From Amycolatopsis lexingtonensis (GTDB taxonomy: Bacteria; Actinomycetota; Actinomycetes; Mycobacteriales; Pseudonocardiaceae), in NCBI RefSeq assembly GCF_014873755.1, contig NZ_JADBEG010000001.1, forward strand, positions 560,501-624,500: a stretch of 64,000 bases of DNA, in the 5' to 3' direction. Position 1 is the stretch's first letter. Each line of letters starts with the position of its first letter. Made by a program: the position numbers and the translations under genes. The notes under the pieces were generated by a model, which was not told where the DNA came from, did no database searches, and saw only the letters and a program-made list of their open reading frames with translations. Of the stretch, positions 25,108 to 33,466 are shown piece after piece.

Positions 25108-26066
25108 GCGATTTCCTCGGCGGGGTAAGGGGTTTTCCGGCTCGTGCCGTGCAGGGAAACGTAGAACTCGTTGACGACGGCGGCGATCGGGGCGTAGCGC
25201 TGAAGGAGTCCTGCCGAGGGCAGCTCCGGCAGCGCGCGTCCCGCGGCGCACTCGCGCACGAACGCGTGGCGGGAGCGGTAGTCCGGCCCGTCGACGAGCG
25301 GGCGGACGATCGAGTTGACCAGGTGGGTCAGCACGTAGGCGCGATCGTGCGTGGCGTGCCGCTCGAGGAACTCCGCCTCGGCGGCGGAGAGCGTGAAGTC
25401 CGGCAGCGCGGCGAGGCCGAAGTCGGTGAGGTAGAGCCGCTCGCCGTCGGTGAGGATGTTCGCGAAGTGCGCGTCGAAGTGCTGGACACCCCGGCCGGCG
25501 AGGAATTCGGTGATGGCCCGCAGGTCCCGGTGGGCGAGGTCGATCCCGCCGGGGTTCCGCTCGAGCCACCGGGTCAGGTTTTCCGGGATGTGTTCGAGGA
25601 ACAGCACGAGGTCCGCGGTGGCGCCGTCGAGGGCTTCGAGCCGCCGCCGCACGCCCGGGTCGTCGTGCCAGAACGCGACATCGTGCGCCAGGTCGGTGCG
25701 GGGGCGCGGCAAGCCGGGCAGGACCTGCCAGTGGTGCAGCAGCGGGAAGTTCTCGCACTCGCCGGTGCGGACCCAGTCGCTCGCCGCTTGGTGCGCGGCC
25801 AGCTCCCGCCACGCCCCGCCGCCCGCGGACCCGACGCCGTAGTGCGACCAGGGTGGCAGGCCGTAGAGGTCGGCGGTCGAGCCTTCGTGCCGCCGTTCCA
25901 CGTCGGTGAGCGCGACCCGCTTCACGAAGACGGGTTCGCCTTCGACCCGCAGGAGCCAGGTCGACCCGCCGATCCCGGTGCCCAGCGGGCGCGCGGCGGC
26001 CAGGACGTCGCCGGGGGCGGCCGCGAGGGCGGCGGCGATCTTCTCGTGCCGGGCGAGCCGGGTCAT
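25059..26066 (-). CDS. Kinase-fold (phosphotransferase-like) protein
   Basis: The ATG at 26066 overlaps the TetR stop (ATGA). The 335-aa protein has a kinase-like layout: a Gly-rich LGTGIGGSTWLLRV, the Lys in PVFVKRVAL, the catalytic loop HFDAHFANIL (H-x-D-x4-N) and the DFG-like TDFGLA. This resembles aminoglycoside/choline-kinase-type or Fructosamine-kinase-type enzymes more than Hanks kinases. The substrate is unknown; antibiotic or metabolite phosphorylation is possible. It is co-transcribed with its TetR regulator. Confidence 0.8.
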   Translation of the reverse strand: MTRLARHEKIAAALAAAPGDVLAAARPLGTGIGGSTWLLRVEGEPVFVKRVALTDVERRHEGSTADLYGLPPWSHYGVGSAGGGAWRELAAHQAASDWVRTGECENFPLLHHWQVLPGLPRPRTDLAHDVAFWHDDPGVRRRLEALDGATADLVLFLEHIPENLTRWLERNPGGIDLAHRDLRAITEFLAGRGVQHFDAHFANILTDGERLYLTDFGLAALPDFTLSAAEAEFLERHATHDRAYVLTHLVNSIVRPLVDGPDYRSRHAFVRECAAGRALPELPSAGLLQRYAPIAAVVNEFYVSLHGTSRKTPYPAEEIAQQLDRAGLPANRSAR

Positions 26067-26647
26067 CGGTTCCGGACCAGGGGCAGGAAGACTTCGTCGA
26101 CGATCTCGGTGAGCACGGCGTCGTCCACTGTGGTCAGTCCGCGGGTGAGGTATTCGTTGCGCAGCAGGACGAGCGCGACGGTGGCGACTCGCGGGTGCCG
26201 CGCTTCCGGTGGTGCTTCGCCGCGGGCCACGGCCTGGTCGAGGACCGTCAGCCAGGTGCTCGTGGCGCCTTCGGTGGCCTGGTCGTTGAGCTGCGCGAGG
26301 AGTTCCGGCTCGTCGCCGACCCCGGCGAGCAGGCCGCGCAGGATCCGGGCGGCGGGGGAGGACTGGCCGCAGTTGATCGCGCGCAGCAGCGTCAGGGCGT
26401 CTTCGCGCAGGTCGCCGGTGCCGGGCGGGCTCAGCCGGTCGCCGGCCAGGTGCCGGTAGGCGGCGACGCCGAGCGCGGCGCGGTTCGGCCAGCGGCGGTA
26501 GATCGCGTTCTTGTTGGTGCCCGCCCGCTGCGCCACGCGTTCCATGGTCAGCCCGGCATAGCCCGCCTCGGCGAGCTCGTCCGCCGCGGCGCGCAGGATC
26601 GCGTCCTCGAGCTCCGTCCCCCGGCGCCGGGTCTTCACATCGGCCAT
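26063..26647 (-). CDS. TetR family transcriptional regulator
   Basis: The start at 26647 (MADVKTRRRG) is preferred; the longer frame would run through the operator. The 194-aa protein has LEDAILRAAADELAEAGYAG and the helix-turn-helix LTMERVAQRAGTNKNAIYRR. The C-terminal domain is of TetR_C_16-like length. It should bind the 22-bp palindrome just upstream and control both itself with the kinase and the divergent TIM-barrel gene. Confidence 0.9.
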   Translation of the reverse strand: MADVKTRRRGTELEDAILRAAADELAEAGYAGLTMERVAQRAGTNKNAIYRRWPNRAALGVAAYRHLAGDRLSPPGTGDLREDALTLLRAINCGQSSPAARILRGLLAGVGDEPELLAQLNDQATEGATSTWLTVLDQAVARGEAPPEARHPRVATVALVLLRNEYLTRGLTTVDDAVLTEIVDEVFLPLVRNR

Positions 26648-26672
26648 GGGTACCGACCGTACCGTAGTTGTA

Positions 26673-26694
26673 GGGTACGGTACGTACCGTACCC
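26673..26694. promoter_or_regulatory. 22-bp perfect palindromic operator
   Basis: The half-site GGGTACGGTAC is followed immediately by its exact complement, centred between 26683 and 26684 in the 67-base gap between divergent starts. A further GTACCG repeat occurs at 26659. This is a textbook TetR operator position. Confidence 0.8.
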
Positions 26695-26714
26695 AATTTG
26701 GAGGGATCCCCGAC

Positions 26715-27716
26715 ATGCGAGCCAAGGGCATCGGCTACGACACCGGCTTCGAACGCGGCGGCCGGTTCAACCGCCCCTTCGACCCGGACCTGGTCCGCCG
26801 CGAGCTGGCGATCATCCGCGACGACCTGCACTGCACGGCCGTCCGGCTGATCGGCACCGACCTCGACCGGATCGACTTCGCCGCCCGCGAGGCGGCCGCG
26901 CTGGGGCTGGAGGTGTGGTTTTCGCCGTTTCCCTGGGACCGCCACCCGGAAGAGATCCTCGCCCTGCTGGCGGACGGCGCCGCCCGGGCCGAACGGCTGC
27001 GCGCCGGCGGCGCCGAGGTGGTGTTCGTGACCGGCGCCGAGCTGAGCCTGTTCAACCACGGCTTCGTCCCCGGCGACGGCATCGAGGAACGCGTGGCGAA
27101 CCTGCTCGCCTCCCGCGAGCTGGTGGCCGGGCTCCCGGCCGAGGTGAACGAGTTCCTCGCCCGCGCGGTGGAGACCGTCCGGGCTCGTTTCGGCGGCCGG
27201 ATCACGTACGCGTCGGTGCCGTTGGAGCGCGTGGACTGGACGCCGTTCGACATCGTGTCCGTGGACGCCCACCGCTCGAAGGAGGTGGCCCACGTGTACC
27301 GCGACGGCATCCGCACGCTGGTGGCCCCGGGCAAACCGGTGGCGATCACGGAGTTCGGCGTGACCCCGTACCGCGGCGCGGCTGATTTGGGTGCCCGCTG
27401 CGGCGAGATCGTCGAGTACGAGGGGGAGGTGCCGGTCCGGTTGAAGGGGGTGTACGTGCGTGATGAGGAGGAACAGGCGGGGTACTTGCGCGAGCTGCTG
27501 GAGGTGTTCACGGCGGAAGGCGTCGACGCGGCGTTCGCCTGCACGTTCGTGTGTTACGGGCTGGTGCACCGCGAGGACCCGGCCGAGGACCTGGACATGG
27601 CGAGCTGGGGCGTGGTGAAGGTGCTGGAGGAGGGGAACGGCGAGACGTACCCGGACGTGCCTTGGGAACCGAAGGCGGCGTTCAGGGCGCTGGCCGAGTG
27701 CTACGCCGGGCCCTGA
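26715..27716 (+). CDS. TIM-barrel glycosidase-like protein of unknown substrate
   Basis: The ATG at 26715 has GGAGGGA upstream. The 333-aa protein starts MRAKGIGYDTGFERGG and alternates strands and helices in a TIM-barrel manner (TAVRLIGTDLDRI, EVWFSPFPW, PVAITEFGVTPYRGA, AAFACTFVCYGL). The Glu in ITEFG at the end of a late strand and a Glu in FVTGAELSLF are where clan-A glycosidases keep nucleophile and acid. Some relatives carry the vague name abortive infection protein, without support here. It lacks a signal peptide and is divergent from TetR/kinase. Confidence 0.7.
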   Translation: MRAKGIGYDTGFERGGRFNRPFDPDLVRRELAIIRDDLHCTAVRLIGTDLDRIDFAAREAAALGLEVWFSPFPWDRHPEEILALLADGAARAERLRAGGAEVVFVTGAELSLFNHGFVPGDGIEERVANLLASRELVAGLPAEVNEFLARAVETVRARFGGRITYASVPLERVDWTPFDIVSVDAHRSKEVAHVYRDGIRTLVAPGKPVAITEFGVTPYRGAADLGARCGEIVEYEGEVPVRLKGVYVRDEEEQAGYLRELLEVFTAEGVDAAFACTFVCYGLVHREDPAEDLDMASWGVVKVLEEGNGETYPDVPWEPKAAFRALAECYAGP

Positions 27717-27803
27717 GCGCCCCAATGTGGCCTTCGGTGCGTCAGACGCACCGAAGGCCACATTGGGTGCGTCAGACGCAACCAAGGCCACATTGGGGCG
27801 CTC
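27715..27803. repeat. Triple-arm palindromic repeat acting as shared terminator
   Basis: Two alternative hairpins share one arm. The inner one has perfect 23-bp arms at 27721-27743 and 27745-27767 around a single base. The outer one has perfect 20-bp arms at 27715-27734 and 27784-27803. The unit TGCGTCAGACGCA occurs twice. The stop codons of both convergent genes lie in or touch the outer arms, so the repeat fills the whole intergenic space and should end both transcripts. Confidence 0.9.
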
Positions 27804-30615
27804 ACGGAGCCCAGGGCGCCGCGACGTTCCAGCTGCTGTCCGCCGTCACCGTCTGCGGGCGGTCCGACCCCGTCCCGGCGCCCGAAGCGATGTACACCGC
27901 CGCGTCGTAGTGGCGCAGGAACGCGCCCGGGATGTTCAACGACTCGAACGTCACCCCCGTCCCGCCCACGCCCGGGCGGGTGCAGAACGTCGCGTCGGCG
28001 TGCATCAGTGCCGAACCGTCGTTCGGGGAATTGCGGACGCGGCCGTTCTGGTGGCGCAGGAACTGGCCCGGGTAGTTCACCGACTCGAACGAGTAGCACG
28101 ACGACTCGCCCAGCCCGCGCCGCACCGTGTACGTCGCGTCCTGCTTCAGCAGTGTGCTGCTGCCGCTGTTCACCACCTCCGTGTAGGCGAGGCCGCCCGA
28201 GTGGCGCAGGTAGCGGTCGGTGTAGCCCCATGTCGTGACCTGCAGCGACTGGCGCGCGTTCACCGTCAGCGGGACCGAACTGCGCCACAGCGCCGGGGCC
28301 GAGACGTCCCAAGTCGCGTCCGCGGCGAAGCTCGTCGCCGTGTCCCACGGGTTCGGGCCGCCGCTGAGAGCCAGGTACACGGTTGCGTTGTAGTGCCGCA
28401 AGAACCGGCCGGGGAAGTTGGCTGATTCGAACGACGTCCCGCCGGCGGCCAGGCCCGGGCGGGCGCACCAGGTGGCGTCCGCGGCGAACGAGCCGCCCGT
28501 GTCGCTGTCGATGCGGACGCGGCCGTCGGCGTGGCGCAGGAACTTCCCGGGGAAGTTCACCGACTCGAACGAGTAGCAGCGCGGGTTCGCCAGCCCGGCG
28601 ACCGTGCGGAACGACGCGTCCTGGCGGGGCCCGTCCGCGCTGCCCGTGGTCAGGACGTCCGTGCGGGCGAACGAATCCGCGTGCCGCAGGTACCGGTCGG
28701 TGTACCCGGGCGTGGTCACCCGGAACGACCGCAGGTGCCCGAGCGTCAGCGGTACCGCCGCGTTCAGGTTCTTCGATGCGGTGATCAGGTCGGTGAACGC
28801 CGCGCGTACGCGGGCCGTGTCGACCTTCTGCACCCGCCGGTCGTACGTCAGCAGCCCGTTGTACTCGCCTTCCACGTCGGTGATTTCGGTGTAGATCGAC
28901 GCGGAAAGGCCCTTCGTGGCCATCAGCTGCTTCGTGTCCCGGATCATCCCGGTGAAGCGGTCGTTCAGCTGCGCCGCGCTCGCCATCTGCTCGTAGGCGA
29001 AGAACCCGCCGGTGGGGCTGTACTCGTGACCGGGGTTGCGCAGGCCGAGGCCGCCGAACTCGCCGAGCACCGACACCCTCGTCGTGGACGGCCGGGGCGC
29101 GTCCGGGCCGGTGTAGACGTGCCAGTCGATGATGTCGCCGGTGCCCGGGTCACCCTTCGAGGCGCAGCAGTTGAACCCGCTGTGCGCGTTGACCAGCCGG
29201 GTCGGGTCGTAGTTCTTCAGGCTGGTCGTGACGCGCTTGGTCTCGTCGAGGTTCCACTCGCCCCAGCCCTCGTTGAACGGGACGTACGTGATGACGGCGG
29301 GGGAGAAGCGGTGCTCGTCGACGATCTCGCGCGCTTCGGTTTCGAACTCGGCGATCTGCGCGGCCGTGCGGGTGCTGTCGGCGTTCGGGGTCGACGGGAT
29401 GTCCTGCCACACCAGCAATCCCAGCCGGTCGGCCCAGTAGTACCAGCGCGCCGGCTCGACCTTGATGTGCTTGCGCACCATGTTGAAGCCGAGGTCCTTG
29501 TGTTTCTGCAGGTCCGACGCCAGTGCCGCGTCGGTCGGCGCGGTGTACAGGCCGTCCGGCCAGAAGCCCTGGTCGAGGGTGCCGGCCTGGAACACGAACT
29601 CGCCGTTGAGCGTCGGCCGCAGCACGCCGTTCACGTTCTTCGTGCCGACCTCGCGCATGCCGAAGTAGCTGACGACCTGGTCGACCGTCGCGCCCGAGGC
29701 GTTGCGCAGCGACACGCGCAGGTCGTAGAGGAACGGGTCGTCGGGCGACCACCGCCGCGCGTTCGGCACCGGCACCGAGAACTCCGTGAAGCCGCCGGTC
29801 GCGCTGCCGACGACGGCGCCGCCGGTCATCGACTCGGCGAGCACGGAGTACCCGCTGACGTCGCCGCGGCCGAACACCCGCACGCGGGCGGTGTTGTTCG
29901 CCAGGTTCGGGTAGATGTCGACCGAGAAGATCGACGTCGGCGCCGTCGGCTCCAGCCAGACGGTCTGCCAGATCCCCGAAGTGGGCGTGTAGAAGATGCT
30001 CGACTGCGCGTTGGCCTGCTTGCCGACCGGCTGCTTCTCGCCGCGGCCGTCGGTCGGGTCGTACACGCGCACGACGATTTCGTTGGAGCCGTCGTTGAGC
30101 CGCGCGGTGATGTCGGCTTCGAACCGGTCGTAGCCGCCCTTGTGCGAAGCGACCTGGACGCCGTTGACCCACACGGTCGCTTCGTAGTCGACGGCGCCGA
30201 AGTGCAGCTGCACGTTCCGGCCGGCCCAGGCCGACGGCACGGTGAACGTGCGGCGGTAGAACATCAGGTCCCGGTTGTCGTTGCGCATGATGCCCGACAG
30301 CGCCGACTCGACGGGGTAGGGCACCAGGATGCGCTCGGGCAGCGTCTGCCCGAGCGGGGGCGCGGCGTAGCGGTCGACGCTGCCGCCCGAGCCGGTGGCG
30401 GGGTTGAGGAACTCCCATTCGCCGTTGAGGGACTGCCAATCGGGCCGCGTCAGCTGCGGACGCGGGTATTCGGGCAGCGGGTTGGTGGTATCCACCTGGG
30501 ACGTCCACGGCGTGGACAGCGGCGGGGGTTTGGGGCTGACGGCGGCGTTCGCGGCGGGTGTCACCACGATGAGCGGGGACAGCAGCGCGAGGACCAGGGC
30601 GACGAAGCGGCGCAT
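27802..30615 (-). CDS. Secreted GH2-family glycosidase with two AbfB (CBM42-like) modules
   Basis: GGAGGAG precedes the ATG at 30615. The 937-aa protein has a signal peptide (1-24), the GH2 sugar-binding domain (LNGEWEFLNP, VDYEATVWVNGVQVASHKGG), an Ig-like domain and the TIM barrel with acid/base Glu449 (NEGWGEW) and nucleophile Glu519 (VLGEFGG). Two C-terminal AbfB modules (about 635-785 and 790-935) show repeated FESVNFPGKFLRH/DGR-type and YTDRYLRH motifs. AbfB modules bind arabinofuranose side chains, so the enzyme probably removes a beta-linked sugar from arabinose-decorated polymers. Confidence 0.88.
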   Translation of the reverse strand: MRRFVALVLALLSPLIVVTPAANAAVSPKPPPLSTPWTSQVDTTNPLPEYPRPQLTRPDWQSLNGEWEFLNPATGSGGSVDRYAAPPLGQTLPERILVPYPVESALSGIMRNDNRDLMFYRRTFTVPSAWAGRNVQLHFGAVDYEATVWVNGVQVASHKGGYDRFEADITARLNDGSNEIVVRVYDPTDGRGEKQPVGKQANAQSSIFYTPTSGIWQTVWLEPTAPTSIFSVDIYPNLANNTARVRVFGRGDVSGYSVLAESMTGGAVVGSATGGFTEFSVPVPNARRWSPDDPFLYDLRVSLRNASGATVDQVVSYFGMREVGTKNVNGVLRPTLNGEFVFQAGTLDQGFWPDGLYTAPTDAALASDLQKHKDLGFNMVRKHIKVEPARWYYWADRLGLLVWQDIPSTPNADSTRTAAQIAEFETEAREIVDEHRFSPAVITYVPFNEGWGEWNLDETKRVTTSLKNYDPTRLVNAHSGFNCCASKGDPGTGDIIDWHVYTGPDAPRPSTTRVSVLGEFGGLGLRNPGHEYSPTGGFFAYEQMASAAQLNDRFTGMIRDTKQLMATKGLSASIYTEITDVEGEYNGLLTYDRRVQKVDTARVRAAFTDLITASKNLNAAVPLTLGHLRSFRVTTPGYTDRYLRHADSFARTDVLTTGSADGPRQDASFRTVAGLANPRCYSFESVNFPGKFLRHADGRVRIDSDTGGSFAADATWCARPGLAAGGTSFESANFPGRFLRHYNATVYLALSGGPNPWDTATSFAADATWDVSAPALWRSSVPLTVNARQSLQVTTWGYTDRYLRHSGGLAYTEVVNSGSSTLLKQDATYTVRRGLGESSCYSFESVNYPGQFLRHQNGRVRNSPNDGSALMHADATFCTRPGVGGTGVTFESLNIPGAFLRHYDAAVYIASGAGTGSDRPQTVTADSSWNVAAPWAP

Positions 30616-30917
30616 CGAACTCCTCCGGGGACGCGCACGGAACCGCGCACCGGCCTGGCGGGGACGGCGGAGCACTCCGGGCTGGGGCGGGCACGCCGAG
30701 CCCGGAGCACTACCGCGGGCTCGTCAAACCGAACGTAACACGGAACACGGGCAAACGGAATAACTCAGAAATCATCAGACAATCAACACCAGACCACTTG
30801 GACAACCGGTTCACGCGCGAGACGCGCCCGCGGTTGACTCTCACCCTCGGTATGCGTCCGATCGCAGCAGGCAACTACGCTGGGCGGAGCAATCGCGCCG
30901 CGAGGAGGAGGTCCGGG
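30616..30917. other. Divergent promoter region of GH2 and PAP2 genes
   Basis: This 302-base gap holds a hairpin in the GH2 leader (CTCCGGGCT at 30675-30683 pairing with 30699-30707), a notably A-rich stretch (about 30730-30800) where promoters for both directions may lie, and a possible -10 TACGCT (30878-30883) for the PAP2 gene. No gene is seen. Confidence 0.4.
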
Positions 30918-31769
30918 GTGGTTCCCGCCCGTCGCTGGCTGGTCGTCGCGGCCGTCTGCGCCGTCATCCTGGCCGCGGTCTACTTCTTCGCCGTCTGGAC
31001 GGTGCCCGGCCAGGAGCTGGAGAACGCCGCGCTGCGCGGAGCCGACGAAGCCGCCGCGCGTGATCAGGCCGTCGCCGACGCGAGCCTGAGCCGGATCACC
31101 GTGGTCTCGCTGGGCGCCGCCGTCGGCGTGGTCGCGCTGGTCGGCCTGCTGCGCCGCCGCTGGGATCTCGCGGTGGCGGCCGTCGGGGTGATCGTCGCCG
31201 GGCAGCTGGTGACGCAGGTGCTCAAGCGGTTCGTGCTGCCCCGGCCGGGGCTCGTCGAGGTGACCGGGCACTACGCCGGGAACAGCCTGCCGAGCGGGCA
31301 CACGACGATCGCCATGACCGTGCTGTTCGCCGCCCTGCTCGTGGTGCCCTACCGCTGGCGCGGGGTGACGCTCTTCTTCCTGCTTTCCTGGGCGGTCGGC
31401 ATCGGCGCGTACACGGTGACGGCGAAGTGGCACCGCCTTTCCGACACCCTCGCCGCGGACGCGATCGCCCTCGGGCTCGCCTGCCTGGCGTCGTGGTGGC
31501 TCGCGCGGCGCGGGGCGGTGCGCCGCCACGACGGGCCGCGCCGGATCCCGCGGGTGCTCGTCGTGACCGTCGCCGTCCTCGGGGCCGTGGTGTTCCTGGG
31601 GCTCGGCACCGTCCTCATCGGAGCGTCGCTGGGGAGGGGCGGGTACGCGGAAACGGTGCGGGACAACGCCTGGGTCGTCTACCTGGCCGCGAACTCGTTC
31701 GCCTCCTTCGGCTCTGTCGCCGCGGCGCTGGTGTTCCTGACGACCTGGCGACGGCTGGAGGTCGCGTGA
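30918..31769 (+). CDS. PAP2-superfamily membrane phosphatase
   Basis: The GTG at 30918 is preceded by GAGGAGGAGG. The 283-aa protein has about six membrane helices and the three PAP2 motifs: KRFVLPRP, then NSLPSGHT, then KWHRLSD. It should dephosphorylate a lipid phosphate or lipid pyrophosphate such as undecaprenyl pyrophosphate at the outer membrane face. Its stop overlaps the start of the YdcF gene (GTGA), so the two are coupled. Confidence 0.9.
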   Translation: MVPARRWLVVAAVCAVILAAVYFFAVWTVPGQELENAALRGADEAAARDQAVADASLSRITVVSLGAAVGVVALVGLLRRRWDLAVAAVGVIVAGQLVTQVLKRFVLPRPGLVEVTGHYAGNSLPSGHTTIAMTVLFAALLVVPYRWRGVTLFFLLSWAVGIGAYTVTAKWHRLSDTLAADAIALGLACLASWWLARRGAVRRHDGPRRIPRVLVVTVAVLGAVVFLGLGTVLIGASLGRGGYAETVRDNAWVVYLAANSFASFGSVAAALVFLTTWRRLEVA

Positions 31770-32776
31770 ACCCCGCCCTGCTCCCGTTCGCCGCGGCCGT
31801 CTTCTGCTTCGCCGTCTTCCTGGTCAGCTTCCTGCTCGACCGGCGCAAGCTGCGCAACGGCTTCTACCTGTTCTTCGCGCTCGCGTTCTCCGGTCTGACC
31901 CTCCTCGCCCTGCTGGCGTCGATTTCGCCGGAGGCCGCGGCTTTCGTCGCGCTCGGGGTCTTCGCGCTGATCCCGCTCACCATCGCCGTGCTCGCGGTGT
32001 TCCTGATCGGCAACGGCGTCACGATGCTGCGCCGCGAGGGCCGCCGCCCGGCCAACCTGCTGTCCCTGGCCGCCGGCGTCGGCATCGTGGCGCTCGTCGT
32101 CTTCGGCGTCGTGGTCGGGCAGCTCCGCTGGGCGCCGCTGGAAGCGGTGCGCGACAGCGTCGACGGCATCGTCGCGTACCTGTCGTTCCTCTTCGTCTGC
32201 TTCCTGCTGTACTCGCTGGTCTACGGGCGGATCCGCACCCGCCGCCCGCTGGACTTCGTGGTGGTGCTCGGCTCCGGCCTGCTCGGCGGCCGGACCGTGC
32301 CACCGCTGCTCGCCGCCCGCCTCGACCGCGGGCGCCGGGTGCTGGACGCCGAGTGCCGCAAGGGCCGGGAGCCGCTGCTGGTCACCTCCGGCGGGCAGGG
32401 GCCGGGCGAAGACGTGCCGGAGTCGCACGCGATGGCGGACTACCTCGCCGGCCGCGGCGTGCCGCGCGAGCGGATCGTGCTCGAAGACCGGTCGCGCACC
32501 ACGCGGGAGAACCTGACGTTCAGCGCGGGCCTCATGCGGGAGCGGCGGCCGGACTACCGGTGCGTCGTCGTCACCAACAACTTCCACGTCCTGCGCGCGG
32601 CGCTGCTCGCCCGCAAGACCAAGGTGAACGGCCAGGCCGTCGGCGCGCCGACGGCGTGGTACTTCTGGCCGAGCGCGATGCTGCGCGAGTTCGCCGCGAT
32701 CATCGTCGACCACAAGGTCCTCAACGGCGTCGTCTGCGCGATGATCGTCCTGGCCAGCGTGCTGAAAGCCGTGTAG
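31766..32776 (+). CDS. YdcF/DUF218-family membrane protein
   Basis: The GTG at 31766 overlaps the PAP2 stop. The 336-aa protein has four or five N-terminal membrane helices (to about 160) and then the DUF218 domain with VVLGSGLLGG, LVTSGGQGPGEDVPES, ERIVLEDRSRTTRENL and VVTNNFHVLRA. ElyC/SanA-type proteins of this family act in envelope polymer synthesis, apparently on lipid carriers. Coupling to a PAP2 phosphatase fits a joint role in recycling a lipid carrier; that is inference. Confidence 0.9.
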   Translation: MNPALLPFAAAVFCFAVFLVSFLLDRRKLRNGFYLFFALAFSGLTLLALLASISPEAAAFVALGVFALIPLTIAVLAVFLIGNGVTMLRREGRRPANLLSLAAGVGIVALVVFGVVVGQLRWAPLEAVRDSVDGIVAYLSFLFVCFLLYSLVYGRIRTRRPLDFVVVLGSGLLGGRTVPPLLAARLDRGRRVLDAECRKGREPLLVTSGGQGPGEDVPESHAMADYLAGRGVPRERIVLEDRSRTTRENLTFSAGLMRERRPDYRCVVVTNNFHVLRAALLARKTKVNGQAVGAPTAWYFWPSAMLREFAAIIVDHKVLNGVVCAMIVLASVLKAV

Positions 32777-32806
32777 CCGCTATGATCCGGCCAGTGTCGT
32801 CGGGGG

Positions 32807-33466
32807 ATGGGGAGCACGTTGTCTTACCAGTACTACCTGTATGTCAGTGACAGCAAGGTCGACATGCTGCTCGCGCAGATGGCTCCCGGCTTCACGCGCA
32901 AGCGCACCACCGAGGTGAGCGTGAACCTGAAGCTCTTCGGGGGCAAGCAGTCCTCGGAGGCGCCGGCGGGCGGCGAGCGCACCGCGAAGCTGCAGCGGGT
33001 GGTCCGCTACCTGGAAGACCACGGCGACCTCGGCACGGTCGACGAGCCCGGCCAGTTCTTCTGGGGACTGCTGCCGATGAGCTGGGGACCGTTCCCCGCG
33101 GAGCCGACGCTCGCGTACTTCGGCGGGAGCACCGGGCAGACCGTCGTCGGGCTCGGCGGCTCCGGGCACCACATCCTCGGCGGCGGTCCCGCGCCCGCCG
33201 GCGTGCCCCGGTCGGTGCTGCCGTCGATGCTGGCCGGGCTGCGCAGCGATCCGGAGATCGGCGCCCTGACCGAAGCGATCAAGCACGAAGAGGACGGGGC
33301 GCACAAGGGCGCGCTGGCCGCGGTGCAGCGCGCCAACGAGGCCATACCCGGCCCGGATCAGAACCTCGAATTCGTCGCCAAGCGGCTGCTGAGCGGGCCC
33401 AGTCCCACCGACGCCGGCGTGAACGTCGTGCTCGGCACGCCGCTGTACGTGGCGCAGGTGGACTAG
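32807..33466 (+). CDS. DUF7019 (SAVMC3_10250)-like protein
   Basis: A TATGAT at 32781-32786 fits a -10 element. The ATG at 32807 gives 219 aa; a TTG at 32819 after GGGGAG is an alternative start. The protein begins SYQYYLYVSDSKVDMLLAQM, characteristic of an actinobacterial family often listed as SAVMC3_10250 or DUF7019, and has a Gly-rich central part (GLGGSGHHILGGG). Its function is unknown. The stop is followed without gap by the kinase/WD40 gene, so the two proteins probably work together. Confidence 0.75.
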   Translation: MGSTLSYQYYLYVSDSKVDMLLAQMAPGFTRKRTTEVSVNLKLFGGKQSSEAPAGGERTAKLQRVVRYLEDHGDLGTVDEPGQFFWGLLPMSWGPFPAEPTLAYFGGSTGQTVVGLGGSGHHILGGGPAPAGVPRSVLPSMLAGLRSDPEIGALTEAIKHEEDGAHKGALAAVQRANEAIPGPDQNLEFVAKRLLSGPSPTDAGVNVVLGTPLYVAQVD

